Source: Chryseobacterium sp. StRB126 (GTDB taxonomy: Bacteria > Bacteroidota > Bacteroidia > Flavobacteriales > Weeksellaceae). Taken from it: 64,000 bases of DNA. The stretch covers positions 5,084,001 to 5,148,000 of the forward strand of contig NZ_AP014624.1 in the NCBI RefSeq assembly GCF_000829375.1. Reading direction: 5' to 3'. Positions 1 to 9,735 of the stretch are shown piece by piece; the first letter of the stretch is position 1; every line of letters starts with the position of its first letter. The position numbers and the translations under genes were made by a program. The notes beneath the pieces were generated by a model. The model made no database searches. It saw only the letters and a list, made by a program, of their open reading frames with translations, and had not been told where the DNA came from.

Positions 1-1271
1 GGAGTTTTGTAAGGATCATCAGCAGTAATCTTTTCGTACATTACGAATAGGTTACCATATTTCTCCTCAATCCAGCTCTTACCAAGATCATAGATCTGCT
101 GATCTGTAGGATTGTGAATATGTTTTTCAATAGCGGCTTCTTTACCTTTTTTCATGATCTCCGTAGAGAAATCCAGGTAAACACCTTCCTGAGTATCATT
201 ATTTTCGATTCCGAATCCAGCATCACATCTTTCTTTAGCTGCTCTTGAAGCAACGTCTCTCGGTACAAGGTTACCGAATGCAGGATATCTTCTTTCTAAA
301 TAGTAATCTCTATCTTCTTCTTTAATATTTTCAGGTCTTAATTTACCTTCTCTGATCGCTACTGAATCTTCAATCTTTTTAGGAACCCAGATTCTTCCGG
401 AGTTTCTTAATGATTCAGACATCAAAGTTAGTTTAGACTGCTGAGTTCCGTGAACCGGAATACAAGTAGGGTGAATCTGTACGTAACAAGGGTTTGCGAA
501 GTAAGCTCCTTTTTTGTGGATTTTCCAAGCTGCAGAAACGTTGGATCCCATTGCATTGGTAGAAAGGAAATATACGTTTCCGTATCCTCCTGAAGCGATT
601 ACTACTGCGTGAGCAGAGTGTCTTTCAATTTCACCCGTTACAAGGTTTCTTGCGATAATTCCTCTTGCTTTACCATCAACAATTACCAGATCAAGCATTT
701 CATGACGGTTGTACATCTTGATTCTTCCTTTACCGATCTGACGGCTCATTGAAGAGTACGCTCCTAATAATAACTGTTGTCCTGTTTGTCCTTTTGCGTA
801 GAATGTTCTTTTTACCTGAACCCCACCAAATGAACGGTTATCTAACTGACCGCCGTAATCTCTACCGAAAGGAACTCCCTGAGAAACACACTGGTCAATA
901 ATATTTGCAGAAACTTCCGCTAATCTGTAAACGTTAGCCTCTCTTGCTCTATAGTCACCACCTTTAATGGTGTCGTAGAATAATCTGTAGGTAGAGTCAC
1001 CATCTCCCTGGTAATTCTTAGCTGCGTTGATCCCTCCCTGAGCTGCAATAGAGTGCGCTCTTCTTGGAGAATCCTGGTAGCAGAATGCTTTTACATTGTA
1101 TCCTTGCTCAGCTAAAGTAGCTGCAGCAGAACCTCCTGCCAAACCTGTACCTACAACAATAATATCAATCTTATCTCTGTTGTTTGGTGCAACAAGGTTC
1201 ATATGATCTTTATGATTTTTCCACTTGTCTTTAAGAGGACCCGCTGGAATTCTTGAATCTAATTTACTCAT
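1..1271 (-). CDS. sdhA: Succinate dehydrogenase flavoprotein subunit (partial, 3' end outside window)
   Basis: Catalytic subunit of respiratory complex II, oxidising succinate to fumarate with covalently bound FAD on the cytoplasmic face of the inner membrane. The first 423 residues are visible. They include the FAD-binding [10 protein letters not shown] near residue 41 and the flavin-linking His (about residue 73) in [10 protein letters not shown], followed by long stretches typical of the Bacteroidota/Bacillus-type enzyme. The family is usually around 670 residues, so roughly the C-terminal third lies beyond the left edge, probably followed by sdhB. The ATG at 1271 is 15 nt after the sdhC stop, so the two are co-transcribed. 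Confidence 0.97.
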   Translation of the reverse strand, partial: MSKLDSRIPAGPLKDKWKNHKDHMNLVAPNNRDKIDIIVVGTGLAGGSAAATLAEQGYNVKAFCYQDSPRRAHSIAAQGGINAAKNYQGDGDSTYRLFYDTIKGGDYRAREANVYRLAEVSANIIDQCVSQGVPFGRDYGGQLDNRSFGGVQVKRTFYAKGQTGQQLLLGAYSSMSRQIGKGRIKMYNRHEMLDLVIVDGKARGIIARNLVTGEIERHSAHAVVIASGGYGNVYFLSTNAMGSNVSAAWKIHKKGAYFANPCYVQIHPTCIPVHGTQQSKLTLMSESLRNSGRIWVPKKIEDSVAIREGKLRPENIKEEDRDYYLERRYPAFGNLVPRDVASRAAKERCDAGFGIENNDTQEGVYLDFSTEIMKKGKEAAIEKHIHNPTDQQIYDLGKSWIEEKYGNLFVMYEKITADDPYKT

Positions 1272-1286
1272 ACTAGTATATTGATA

Positions 1287-1949
1287 TTATTGAGTTATAA
1301 AATGAAAAACTGCCACGATGATAAATCCTGCCGGAATAAGGATAGAATACCATGTTCCGAAAGCTTTAATAACAGGCGTGTATTTTGGATGTCTTGCTCC
1401 AATAGACTGGAATGAAGATTGGAATCCGTGAGCTAAGTGTAAGCCTAATAGTACAAAAGAGATCACATATAAAGCAACTCTCCAAAGATCAGCAAACTTC
1501 TCATGAAGCTCTGGCCAGAAGCGTTCTGAATCAGGAGCTATTCCCTCTACATACTTATAATTGATTTCATGTAACCAGAAATCATATAAGTGAAGCGCCA
1601 AGAAAGCCAACACAACTGCCCCGGAAATAATCATATTTCTGGACATCCATGAAGAATTTACAGCAGCATTGTTGGATGCATACTTTACTGGACGCGCTTT
1701 ATTATTCTTGATCTCCAATACAAATCCCATCGCAAAATGGAATATTACTGCAAAACCAAGAATAGGCTGCATTAAGAACTGCACAAAAGGATTATAGCCC
1801 ATAAACTCAGATGCTGTATTAAATGCATCCCTGTTTAGAACTGATAACAAATTGGTTGTCAAATGCAGTATAAGAAAAATCAGCAAAAACATAGCTGATA
1901 ATGCCATAGCGTATTTTCTACCTATCGTAGAACTCGTTAAACCTGCCAT
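1287..1949 (-). CDS. sdhC: Succinate dehydrogenase cytochrome b subunit
   Basis: Membrane anchor of complex II, which passes electrons from the flavoprotein/iron-sulfur subunits to menaquinone through b-type haem. At 220 residues with about five hydrophobic segments (near 14-35, 57-77, 105-125, 157-178 and 197-218), it is the single-subunit type found in Bacillus, Wolinella and Bacteroidota. Histidines inside the helices are candidate haem ligands. First gene of the operon running into sdhA. A TAATTTTG promoter-like element lies on the minus strand at 1974-1981, 24 nt upstream of the start. Confidence 0.95.
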   Translation of the reverse strand: MAGLTSSTIGRKYAMALSAMFLLIFLILHLTTNLLSVLNRDAFNTASEFMGYNPFVQFLMQPILGFAVIFHFAMGFVLEIKNNKARPVKYASNNAAVNSSWMSRNMIISGAVVLAFLALHLYDFWLHEINYKYVEGIAPDSERFWPELHEKFADLWRVALYVISFVLLGLHLAHGFQSSFQSIGARHPKYTPVIKAFGTWYSILIPAGFIIVAVFHFITQ

Positions 1950-2095
1950 ATAAGTTTAAATTTGAATTTCCCACAAAATTAAGAAATGTTAACAATATCG
2001 AAAAGTGAGAAATCTCACAATTAGACAGTTTGTAATCTTTCTAAATAAGAGCCTTATACGTTGTTAATAAAGGAAAACAAAAAAATCATAAATCT

Positions 2096-3874
2096 TTATT
2101 TCACATCATAAATCTGATCTCCAAAAACTATTTTTTTAGTTGAAAAAGGAATCCGTTTTATTTCAAATTGATCTATTCTTCTGGAAGAACAATAAGGTTC
2201 AATGATATATTGTAAAACCTTTTCTCTGCCTACCCTATCAGGAATCCAAAAACAGACATTATTCCCTTTCTTTATGGAGATGATTTTATTCTTATTAAAG
2301 GAATGCAAAAGTACTTCTTCCTTCTGATTTTCAATAATATTACATCCGATTCTTATCACCAAGAATGCCAAAATAGTGATTATGAAATTCATTGAATTTT
2401 TAAAGTTTATTTTTAAAATCAATGCTCTTAACAAATATATGGCTATTGATATGACTAATACTTCAATCAGATTCATCGGAATGTTTTTAATAAATACCCA
2501 ATCTGCTCCGGCAAACCAGTGAATAACCTTCAGAAGTATTTGTATAACTCCATCATACAATTGATTAATAAAACTGAAATCCAGACCAAAGGCAATAAGA
2601 AAAGTCATCAAAAATGAAAACACAATAATCACTTCAGAAAAAGGAACAATAATCACATTAGCAACAATCGAAACAAATGAAAATTGGTGAAAATAATACA
2701 GAACCAACGGAAGCGTTACCAACTGAGCTGACAAGGATATGGTAATGGTATTAAAGATCAGTTTTTTTAAATAATTATCTGCTTTTGGAAAATATTTTAA
2801 AAGTGGCTGATTCAACCAAAAAATTCCTAATACCGCCAAAAAACTAAGCTGGAACCCCACATCAAAAAGCTGCTGAGTGTCAAGAATTAAAATAATAAAT
2901 GCTGACAATGCCAGCGAGTGCAACAAATCTGGCTTTCTCTGCAATAAAACAAAAATAAAATACACACACAACATGATACATGCCCTCAGCACCGAATTTC
3001 CGAAGCCGATAAATAAAGCAAACAACCAAATAAAAATCAAACTTAAAATAATTGAATACTTCCTGAATTTCAAAGGAATACAACGGACCATTAAAAAATT
3101 AAAAAGTCCGAAAATAATCACAATATGAGTTCCGGAAATGGCTAATAGGTGCACCAGCCCAGATCGGTTGAAATCTTGTACAGTGTCCATATCCATTTCT
3201 GTTCGATCTGCCAGAATAATTCCTTTCAAAAATGCCCTAGTAGTTCCGGACATATCTGTCTTATCTATTTTCTGTAGGACATTGAGTCTGTATTGGCGGA
3301 TTTGTTCAGTAAAACTCAAATCATTCCGTTCAACAGCAAAAAAAATTTTCGAAAGATAAATTTGATAGTCAATGTCCTTCCGTTTCAGATATTTCGCATA
3401 ATTGAATTGAAAATCGTATTGGGGTTGCCGGGGCTGTGTGATATAAGCTTCAGCTTTATAATAATTCTTATAATCTAATTCCTCATGGTTTTTCGGAATA
3501 TAAATAATTGAATTAAAACTTTTTTTCCCTAAACGAACTATTCCTTCATACTTTTTATATTTTTCTGTTGAATTTAATTTCTGGGAAATTTTCAAAATAA
3601 CAGTCTCCATTTTATTCGCAGAGGTATTAGCTTTTGGAGAATGATTATTAAAGAAATGAAAAACTAAACCCATTCCGAAGAAAAGTATCCCAAACAAAAT
3701 AACCCTGGTGTTATGTAAAAAATAAGTATTGAAGAATATAGAAATTAAGATTCCAGTTTCAATGATAGCCACACTATACATCCGTTCTTTTCCCAATAAG
3801 AAATAGTCCTGAAAAAAAATTCCAAGGATAAAGCATATAACTAAGATCAATAGGGGTTCCTTATTCAATTCCAA
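2096..3874 (-). CDS. comEC: ComEC/Rec2-family DNA uptake channel protein
   Basis: Polytopic inner-membrane protein expected to carry single-stranded DNA into the cytoplasm during natural transformation. Its 592 residues contain an N-terminal DUF4131-like part with hydrophobic segments, then the Competence core with the characteristic LLAISGTHIVIIFG near residue 242 and many transmembrane helices to about residue 505. The C-terminal metallo-beta-lactamase-like domain of Bacillus ComEC is absent and only about 85 residues follow the last helix. Shorter forms without that domain are usual in this phylum. Separated from the upstream GH99 gene by a terminator, so transcribed alone. Confidence 0.9.
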   Translation of the reverse strand: MELNKEPLLILVICFILGIFFQDYFLLGKERMYSVAIIETGILISIFFNTYFLHNTRVILFGILFFGMGLVFHFFNNHSPKANTSANKMETVILKISQKLNSTEKYKKYEGIVRLGKKSFNSIIYIPKNHEELDYKNYYKAEAYITQPRQPQYDFQFNYAKYLKRKDIDYQIYLSKIFFAVERNDLSFTEQIRQYRLNVLQKIDKTDMSGTTRAFLKGIILADRTEMDMDTVQDFNRSGLVHLLAISGTHIVIIFGLFNFLMVRCIPLKFRKYSIILSLIFIWLFALFIGFGNSVLRACIMLCVYFIFVLLQRKPDLLHSLALSAFIILILDTQQLFDVGFQLSFLAVLGIFWLNQPLLKYFPKADNYLKKLIFNTITISLSAQLVTLPLVLYYFHQFSFVSIVANVIIVPFSEVIIVFSFLMTFLIAFGLDFSFINQLYDGVIQILLKVIHWFAGADWVFIKNIPMNLIEVLVISIAIYLLRALILKINFKNSMNFIITILAFLVIRIGCNIIENQKEEVLLHSFNKNKIISIKKGNNVCFWIPDRVGREKVLQYIIEPYCSSRRIDQFEIKRIPFSTKKIVFGDQIYDVK

Positions 3875-3943
3875 TTAAATATATCACCAAGATAAGAAAT
3901 TTAACAGTTCATTGTTATTACTGTAATTACTAAATAAAACACC

Positions 3944-3975
3944 CTGTTATCTTTAAAGAGATTAACAGGGCGCTT
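3944..3975 (-). terminator. Rho-independent terminator after the GH99 gene
   Basis: Inverted repeat with arms CCCTGTTA (3952-3959) and TAACAGGG (3963-3970). Read on the minus strand it is followed by TGTTTTATTT. It lies between the GH99 stop and the comEC start. Confidence 0.7.
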
Positions 3976-4012
3976 ATTTTTTTCCTATGAAATTACGTTT
4001 GCATAAAAAGTT

Positions 4013-5104
4013 TTACTTTCCTTTCAAAAACTTATCTGTTAAACGCTTTGTTTCTTTGATGTACATCCACGGATCTTTTCCATAGTTTTCGTAGATGAAG
4101 CCTTTTATCTTTTTAGGAATTGCAGGTTCTATCTGTGTTCCCTCATGCCATTCGTTAAATGAAGTAATTCCTATAAATTCAGGATTAATTGTAATAGCTG
4201 CATCAAACATTCTTTCATAATATTTTCCGTCTTCTCTGCTTTTAAAATTAGCTTCATTCCAAGGTCTGATTCTTGTATCTGAATAGCCTGGGCCCACACA
4301 TGGGATAAAAATAAGATGATGATCTTTTGCATACTGAGCCATATACTTCCAGTTAGAAGCTGTGCTTCCAAAAACAAAACCTTCACTGGCAAAATAAGTG
4401 TAAAAACCATCAAAACCGGAAGTATCAAAAAAAGCTGAATCATTTTTCTCTACCCATAAACCAATGTAATAGCCATCTAATTCTGTATTACGTATTGTTT
4501 TCTCTCCGTTTTTAGAAAGCAATTTCGACCACTCTTCCGGAGCTATTTTATAACTGTCATACACATAATACAAAGGTTTTCCGTCTTTTTTGTAAAAAGC
4601 ATGATGATGAGCATATGCTTTCACAAGATAAGAAAGCTGATCTCTAAATTCTGTAACGGATTTATAGAAAGGCTCTATATGAAAGGCTATTTTTAAATGA
4701 AAACGGTCTGCAATATCCAGATACTGCATCACCCTTTTATCAGTAAAAGAATCTTTCCCCAGCCAGCTTATCACCACAACACCCACACCAGCCTCTTTCA
4801 TCATCTTCATGTGTTTCTCAATAATCGTTTTATCATTGGAACTATAATTTCCTAATTCAGGATAAAAATTAGCTCCAATATCTTCCCCTCCTTTGTAATG
4901 TCCGAGATTATTCCATTTAGGGTTGCTCCAATGAGGAATAATTTCATGATTCCAATGCTGCAGGCCGCCGTCAGTTTTCTGGTTTCCATACCAGCCATAA
5001 TAGAATATCTGCACTTTATCTCTTGATATTGTTTCTTCCTGGGAAAAACTTATTGAAAAAATTGTACAGGCAAGTAATAATAAAAAATTCTTTAGATGTT
5101 TCAT
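4013..5104 (-). CDS. Glycoside hydrolase family 99 (endo-alpha-mannosidase/mannanase-like), exported
   Basis: Predicted secreted enzyme cleaving inside alpha-mannosides, like mammalian MANEA and Bacteroides GH99. An N-terminal signal peptide (about residues 1-21, ending SISFS) precedes the mature part. The start of the domain, YYGWYGN followed by HWNHE, matches MANEA closely. The GH99 active-site motif FNEWHEG is present with Glu318 and Glu321 three residues apart, the arrangement of the catalytic pair in the family. The length of 363 residues is normal for one catalytic domain. It lies 33 nt after lpxB and is probably co-transcribed with it. There is no SusC/SusD pair or other glycosidase nearby, so it is not in a polysaccharide-utilisation locus. 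Substrate unknown. Confidence 0.88.
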   Translation of the reverse strand: MKHLKNFLLLLACTIFSISFSQEETISRDKVQIFYYGWYGNQKTDGGLQHWNHEIIPHWSNPKWNNLGHYKGGEDIGANFYPELGNYSSNDKTIIEKHMKMMKEAGVGVVVISWLGKDSFTDKRVMQYLDIADRFHLKIAFHIEPFYKSVTEFRDQLSYLVKAYAHHHAFYKKDGKPLYYVYDSYKIAPEEWSKLLSKNGEKTIRNTELDGYYIGLWVEKNDSAFFDTSGFDGFYTYFASEGFVFGSTASNWKYMAQYAKDHHLIFIPCVGPGYSDTRIRPWNEANFKSREDGKYYERMFDAAITINPEFIGITSFNEWHEGTQIEPAIPKKIKGFIYENYGKDPWMYIKETKRLTDKFLKGK

Positions 5105-5137
5105 GGTAATAAGGGAATTATATTTCCGGAATTGGTG

Positions 5138-6241
5138 TCAGGTTTTTAAAATCACCTCAGCCGCATGATCGCTGGCCCCTTTGCCTCCAAGCTTTTCTCT
5201 CAAAAGGCTATAGTCATGCAGGACCTGTTCTCTTTTCCCTCCTTCTAAAATTTTATTAAGCTCATCCACCAGATTCTTAGTATTCAGATCACTCTGGATA
5301 AGTTCTTTCACCACTTCTCTATCCATGATAAGATTCACTAATGAAATATAGTTGATATTTTTAACTAATCTTTTGGCAATGGCGTAAGAAACAGCACTTC
5401 CACGATAACATACCACTTCAGGGATATTCAGCAGCGCCGTTTCTAATGTGGCAGTCCCGGAAGTTACCAGAGCTGCTTTGGAACATCTCAGTAAATCATA
5501 CGTTCTGTTCGACACAAAGTGTACATTATCATCCACATATTTCTCATAAAAATCCTTGGGAAGACTTGGTGCTCCTGCAATCACAAACTGATAATTTTTA
5601 AAATGGGGTCTTACGGAAAGCATAATTTCAAGCATCTTTTCAACCTCCTGTTTTCTGGAGCCCGGTAAAAGTGCAATAATTTCTTTTTCGTTCAATCCAT
5701 TTTCTTTTTTAAAGTCATCAATACTGATTTCTTTTAAATCAGAGATCGCGTCCAATAAAGGATGGCCTACAAAGTGTGAATGAATCCCATGCTTTCTGTA
5801 AAAGTCTTCCTCGAACGGAAGAATGACCATCATTTCATCTACATATTTTCTGATAATCTCTACTCTCCCTTCTTTCCACGCCCAAAGCTGTGGTGAAATA
5901 TAATAAATCACCTTAATTCCCAATTCCTTGGCAAATTTGGCAATTCTTAAATTAAAACCGGGATAATCTACCAAAATCAGAACATCAGGTCTATTGTTTT
6001 GAATATCTTCTTTGCAGAATTTAATGTTATTTAAAATGGTTCTCAGATTCATGACAACTTCCAAAAAGCCCATGAATGCCAGATCACGATAATGTTTTAC
6101 CAGTGTTCCGCCCTGAGCTTTCATCAGATCACCGCCCCAAAACCTGAATTCCGCATCCGGATCCTTTTGTTTAAGCGCTTTCATCAAATTACTTCCATGA
6201 AGATCACCTGAAGCTTCTCCTGCAATAATGTAATATTTCAT
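5138..6241 (-). CDS. lpxB: Lipid-A-disaccharide synthase
   Basis: Joins UDP-2,3-diacylglucosamine and lipid X to form the lipid A disaccharide (glycosyltransferase family 19, inner-membrane associated). The N-terminal AGEASGDLHGS at residues 7-17 is the family signature. PQLWAW near residue 122, FVGHPLLD near residue 157 and LPGSRKQEV near residue 193 are also typical. Its 367 residues are close to the usual 370-390. It is divergent from DUF2480 and followed by GH99. Together with waaA at 40.9 kb it shows a Gram-negative envelope. Confidence 0.96.
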   Translation of the reverse strand: MKYYIIAGEASGDLHGSNLMKALKQKDPDAEFRFWGGDLMKAQGGTLVKHYRDLAFMGFLEVVMNLRTILNNIKFCKEDIQNNRPDVLILVDYPGFNLRIAKFAKELGIKVIYYISPQLWAWKEGRVEIIRKYVDEMMVILPFEEDFYRKHGIHSHFVGHPLLDAISDLKEISIDDFKKENGLNEKEIIALLPGSRKQEVEKMLEIMLSVRPHFKNYQFVIAGAPSLPKDFYEKYVDDNVHFVSNRTYDLLRCSKAALVTSGTATLETALLNIPEVVCYRGSAVSYAIAKRLVKNINYISLVNLIMDREVVKELIQSDLNTKNLVDELNKILEGGKREQVLHDYSLLREKLGGKGASDHAAEVILKT

Positions 6242-6378
6242 TTCTTCCGAAATCTTTATTTGTTTTAATGACCCCTCAGAAACAGCCTATATTTTGAATC
6301 ATGGGCAGTTTCTATGGTAAGGATAGAGAACAAATTAAAATGTATATTGATCTTAATTCGTAAATTTGTTCAAAGATA

Positions 6379-6897
6379 ATGATAAAAATGTCAGAAGAAT
6401 TTGAAATCCGAAATAAAGTTGCTGAAAGCGGCCTTGTGAATTTTGACCTTACCACTTTACTTCCAAAAGGGGAAAGAAAAGGTATTGACCTTAAAGATTT
6501 CCTTTTTCAGGAAATGATCCTGAAGGAAAAAGATTTCCGAGAAAAGGTAGAAGCTATCAACGTAGAAGAATATAAAGATTCATATATCTATATATACAAT
6601 TCTGTAGACACCATTATCCCCCTTTGGGCTTATTTTGTACTGACTGCTAAACTAACTGATGTAACCAAAAAAATTGTGTTTGGAAACCGCGAGGATCTGG
6701 AAGTTATTCTGATGCATAATGCTATCCAGACCTATGATTTTGATGATATGAGAGGAAAAAGAGTGCTGGTAAAAGGATGTTCGGATAAGGAAATTCCTGA
6801 AAATGCTTATATAGAATTGGTAGAACAGCTAAAACCTATTGTAAAATCTCTGATGTTTGGAGAAGCATGTTCTAATGTTCCGATTGTGAGAAACTAA
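6379..6897 (+). CDS. DUF2480 family protein
   Basis: A 172-residue cytoplasmic protein of the Bacteroidota family DUF2480, function unknown. It has no signal peptide or membrane segment, and I see no catalytic motif. A second ATG at 6388 (giving MSEEFEI) is an equally good start. A TAAATTTG -7-like element lies at 6361-6368, just upstream. Its position divergent from lpxB suggests no shared operon. Confidence 0.85.
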   Translation: MIKMSEEFEIRNKVAESGLVNFDLTTLLPKGERKGIDLKDFLFQEMILKEKDFREKVEAINVEEYKDSYIYIYNSVDTIIPLWAYFVLTAKLTDVTKKIVFGNREDLEVILMHNAIQTYDFDDMRGKRVLVKGCSDKEIPENAYIELVEQLKPIVKSLMFGEACSNVPIVRN

Positions 6898-7105
6898 GAA
6901 CAAATCAATTCTTTATAGTGTATTAACTGCCAATTTTTCAACATTTGCATTTCTTTTGTTGATGACTTATCTTACTACTCCACAACAATAAAGCATTTTG
7001 AGATATCCATCAGAAAACTTTAACAATAATTATGAATCCAAAAAATTTTGTGAGGCATATTTTTTGATAACTTTGAGTCAATTAATACTTTAATAAACAC
7101 AAAAA

Positions 7106-7762
7106 ATGAGCTTAATAGACCTCCTTACAGGGAACACTAGCAACCAGGTTGCTGAACAGGCTGAAAACAAATTCGGAATCAATAGAAATCAGGTAATAGC
7201 TTTATTAGCAGTAGCCGCTCCTCTTATCATTTCTTACCTAAGAAATAAATCTCAGGATGCCAAGGAAGCTGAGGCGTTAAACAGTGCTTTAGACAAAGAT
7301 CATAACGGAAGCATCTTAAACGATCCTTCACAAGTTGAAGCCAGACAGGCTGAGGGTGGATCTATCCTTGACCATATTTTTGGTGGACAAAAGAGCACAG
7401 TAGAAAACCAGTTATCACAGAATACAGGAATTTCAATTGATAAGATAGGACCTATTCTTGCGATGTTAGCACCGGTTGTTATGGGATATATTGGCCAGCA
7501 AAAACAACAGAGCAATGTTGGAGCAGGAGGTTTAGGTGATCTTTTGGGCGGAATCTTAGGAAATGCCTCTAACCAGGCACAGGCTCAACAATCTAACCCA
7601 TTAAATGACATCCTCGGAAGTGTTTTGGGTAATGGACAAGCTCAATCATCAGGAAATCCTTTGAATGACATCTTAGGAAGCGTACTTGGCGGCGGCGGCG
7701 GAAACCAACAGCAACAAGGTGGCGGACTAGGAAGCATCCTTGGAAATATTTTTGGAAAATAA
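7106..7762 (+). CDS. DUF937 domain-containing protein with Gly/Gln-rich repeats
   Basis: A 218-residue protein of the DUF937 family (function unknown). Residues 1-135 hold two similar segments each ending in a hydrophobic helix (LLAVAAPLIISYL and ILAMLAPVVMGYI). Between them is DKDHNGSI (residues 63-70), resembling an incomplete calcium-binding loop. The C-terminal 80 residues are low-complexity, with NPLNDILGSVLG repeated exactly at 164-175 and 184-195. No signal peptide. A TAACTTTG element at 7068-7075, with TTTG 17 nt before it, is a plausible promoter. Monocistronic: a terminator follows. Confidence 0.85.
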   Translation: MSLIDLLTGNTSNQVAEQAENKFGINRNQVIALLAVAAPLIISYLRNKSQDAKEAEALNSALDKDHNGSILNDPSQVEARQAEGGSILDHIFGGQKSTVENQLSQNTGISIDKIGPILAMLAPVVMGYIGQQKQQSNVGAGGLGDLLGGILGNASNQAQAQQSNPLNDILGSVLGNGQAQSSGNPLNDILGSVLGGGGGNQQQQGGGLGSILGNIFGK

Positions 7763-7778
7763 TTAATTTAATTTGTCA

Positions 7779-7817
7779 TAAAAAAAGACCGGAGAAGTTT
7801 TCTTCGGTCTTTTTTAT
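7779..7817. terminator. Bidirectional terminator between the DUF937 gene and thx
   Basis: A hairpin pairing AAAGACCG..AAG with CTT..CGGTCTTT (TTTT loop, short bulge) has an A-run before it and a T-run after it, so it can serve both converging genes. Confidence 0.85.
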
Positions 7818-7822
7818 TGTCA

Positions 7823-7942
7823 TTACTTTTTAGGTTTTTCCTCTGGTGCACCAATAGACTTCGATGCTTTTCTAGGTCTCCTTTTTCCATAGTTTCCGGA
7901 ATGAATCTTCCCTTTTCTTGATTTTTTGTCTCCCTTTCCCAT
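7823..7942 (-). CDS. thx: 30S ribosomal protein bTHX
   Basis: A 39-residue, strongly basic protein beginning MGKGDKKSRKGKI and containing GNYGKRRPRK, which matches the bTHX family that binds in the head of the 30S subunit. The gene is too short for most ORF thresholds. Residues 27-39 (SIGAPEEKPKK at the end) form a less conserved tail. It converges with the DUF937 gene and shares the hairpin between them. Confidence 0.9.
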   Translation of the reverse strand: MGKGDKKSRKGKIHSGNYGKRRPRKASKSIGAPEEKPKK

Positions 7943-8020
7943 AGTAATAAGTGTTTGTTGTTACTACGAATTTAGGGAATATATGACTTATATACAATCG
8001 TTTAAAGGATTTAGTTTTAT

Positions 8021-8156
8021 GAGGGAAGCTGAAGGCGGGAAGAGGGAAGTTCTGCCAGTCGTTAATTTCATATGATCATTTAATTAAGATAAAAGATGAT
8101 CATCTGTACTTTAATCTTCATAAACTCCTAGCTTTCATCCTCCAGCTTCCTTTCTC
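8021..8156. repeat. Imperfect inverted GGAAG-rich repeat in intergenic region
   Basis: The stretch 8021-8050 is purine-rich (GAGGGAAGCTGAAGG...). Its approximate reverse complement occurs at 8131-8156, with the core TCCAGCTTCC opposite GGGAAGCTGAAGG. Between them is the palindromic pair TATGATCAT / GATGATCAT. It has the look of a dispersed repeat; the copy number is unknown from this window. Confidence 0.45.
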
Positions 8157-9551
8157 TTAAACCTTAATCGTCTTCCACTTTCCTTTTCTAAACAAAATAA
8201 AAGCAACAATTGTAATCAGTGTCTCTGCTGCAGGAATGGAGATAAATACTCCTTTTGGTCCCATTTCCAGGTATTTGGAAAGAAAATAAGCCAAAGGAAT
8301 CTGGAATAGCCAGAATCCAAAAAGATTTACCCAGGTTGGTGTCCAGGTATCTCCTGCTCCGTTGAAAGCATTAATCATCACCATTCCTATTCCATAGAAA
8401 ATAAAACCTATACTCATGATGTGAAGTGCATTTTTAGCAAAATTCTTGATCTCTGCTTCCTGCGTAAAGAAACTTACTAAAAAGTTACCAAAGAGAATAA
8501 ATATCAAGCTTACAATTACCATAAAAATTACATTATACTTCACTGTTTTCATTACAGATTGTTCTGCTCTCAACATTTCATTGGCTCCCATATTCTGCCC
8601 TACCAAAGTAGATGCTGCATTACTTAATCCCCAAGCCGGAAGCATAAAGAACATCATTAACCTTAATGCTGTCTGATAACCGGCAGAAGCATTTTCGCCA
8701 CCAGTAGTTGCTACCAACTCTGCCAAAAAAATCCAGCTGCATGAAGCAATCACAAATTGGAAAATCCCGGGAGTTGCAATTTTTACAATAGATTTAATTA
8801 AATTATAGTCTGCTTTAAAATAAGGAAGTTTAATCCTAATCTGTGTGTCTGCCACCAAAAGATGATACAGCTGATAGATCACTCCAATACTTCGCCCAAT
8901 AGTAGTCGCCAAAGCAGCTCCGGTAAGGCCCATTGCAGGAATAGGTCCAAAACCTTTAATCAGAACAGGGCAAAGAATAATGTTGGCAATATTGGCAATC
9001 CATAAGCTTTTCATTGCAATCATCGCATTTCCTGCTCCTCTAAAGATCCCGTTGATAAGGAATAAAAGCATAATGATTGTGCTGCTTCCCATCATAATTC
9101 TCGTAAAGTCTTTTCCATAAGCAGCCGCCTCCGGTCTTGATCCCATCAGGATCAGAATTTCTTCAGCATAAACAACACCTAAAACACTTAAAACAAGTGT
9201 TATTGCAAATGAAACCAACAATACCTGTGCTGCGCTTTGGGAGGCCTGTTCCGGATTTTTCTCCCCAATTCTTCTCGCTACCATCGCTGTTGCCGCCATA
9301 CTCATCCCAATTGCAATGGAGTACATTACGGAAAGTACAGACTCTGTAAGCCCCACCGTCTGAATGGCAAAACCACTCTCCTTCAGATGTCCCACAAAAT
9401 ACAGGTCTACTAATGCAAACACTGATTCCATCGCCATTTCCAACATCATGGGAATAGCCAGAAGCAGAACAGCACTTCTGATATTTATCTTCGTAAAATC
9501 AGTTTCTTCTCCACGAAAAGCTTTTTTAAAAAAGTCAATATATTTAGTCAT
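8157..9551 (-). CDS. MATE family multidrug/cation efflux transporter
   Basis: A 464-residue inner-membrane antiporter with about twelve hydrophobic helices arranged in two repeated halves, as in NorM/DinF-type MATE pumps, exporting drugs in exchange for H+ or Na+. Typical motifs are FVGHLKESG in helix 1 and NGIFRGAGNAMIAM near residue 166. The first 25 residues are a hydrophilic cytoplasmic lead-in. A TATTTTTG element on the minus strand at 9578-9585 could be its promoter. Substrate cannot be read from sequence. Confidence 0.9.
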   Translation of the reverse strand: MTKYIDFFKKAFRGEETDFTKINIRSAVLLLAIPMMLEMAMESVFALVDLYFVGHLKESGFAIQTVGLTESVLSVMYSIAIGMSMAATAMVARRIGEKNPEQASQSAAQVLLVSFAITLVLSVLGVVYAEEILILMGSRPEAAAYGKDFTRIMMGSSTIIMLLFLINGIFRGAGNAMIAMKSLWIANIANIILCPVLIKGFGPIPAMGLTGAALATTIGRSIGVIYQLYHLLVADTQIRIKLPYFKADYNLIKSIVKIATPGIFQFVIASCSWIFLAELVATTGGENASAGYQTALRLMMFFMLPAWGLSNAASTLVGQNMGANEMLRAEQSVMKTVKYNVIFMVIVSLIFILFGNFLVSFFTQEAEIKNFAKNALHIMSIGFIFYGIGMVMINAFNGAGDTWTPTWVNLFGFWLFQIPLAYFLSKYLEMGPKGVFISIPAAETLITIVAFILFRKGKWKTIKV

Positions 9552-9735
9552 TGTTCTGATTATAATTTATATATTCTCAAAAATACAAATCTGCTTTGTA
9601 GTATGCCTTAGCAATTGGCAATAAAATTAATCAGAAGTTTTTTTATTTATAAAACCTGCAAAAATCTTATCTTTGCCAACGAAAAAATCAAGGTTCAAAA
9701 TAGAGCCTTAAACATTGAACTTTAAACAAATAATT

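Noticed and set aside
2096..3874. comEC as a truncated pseudogene because the beta-lactamase domain is missing
   Set aside because: Shorter ComEC without that domain is usual in Bacteroidota and the frame is intact.
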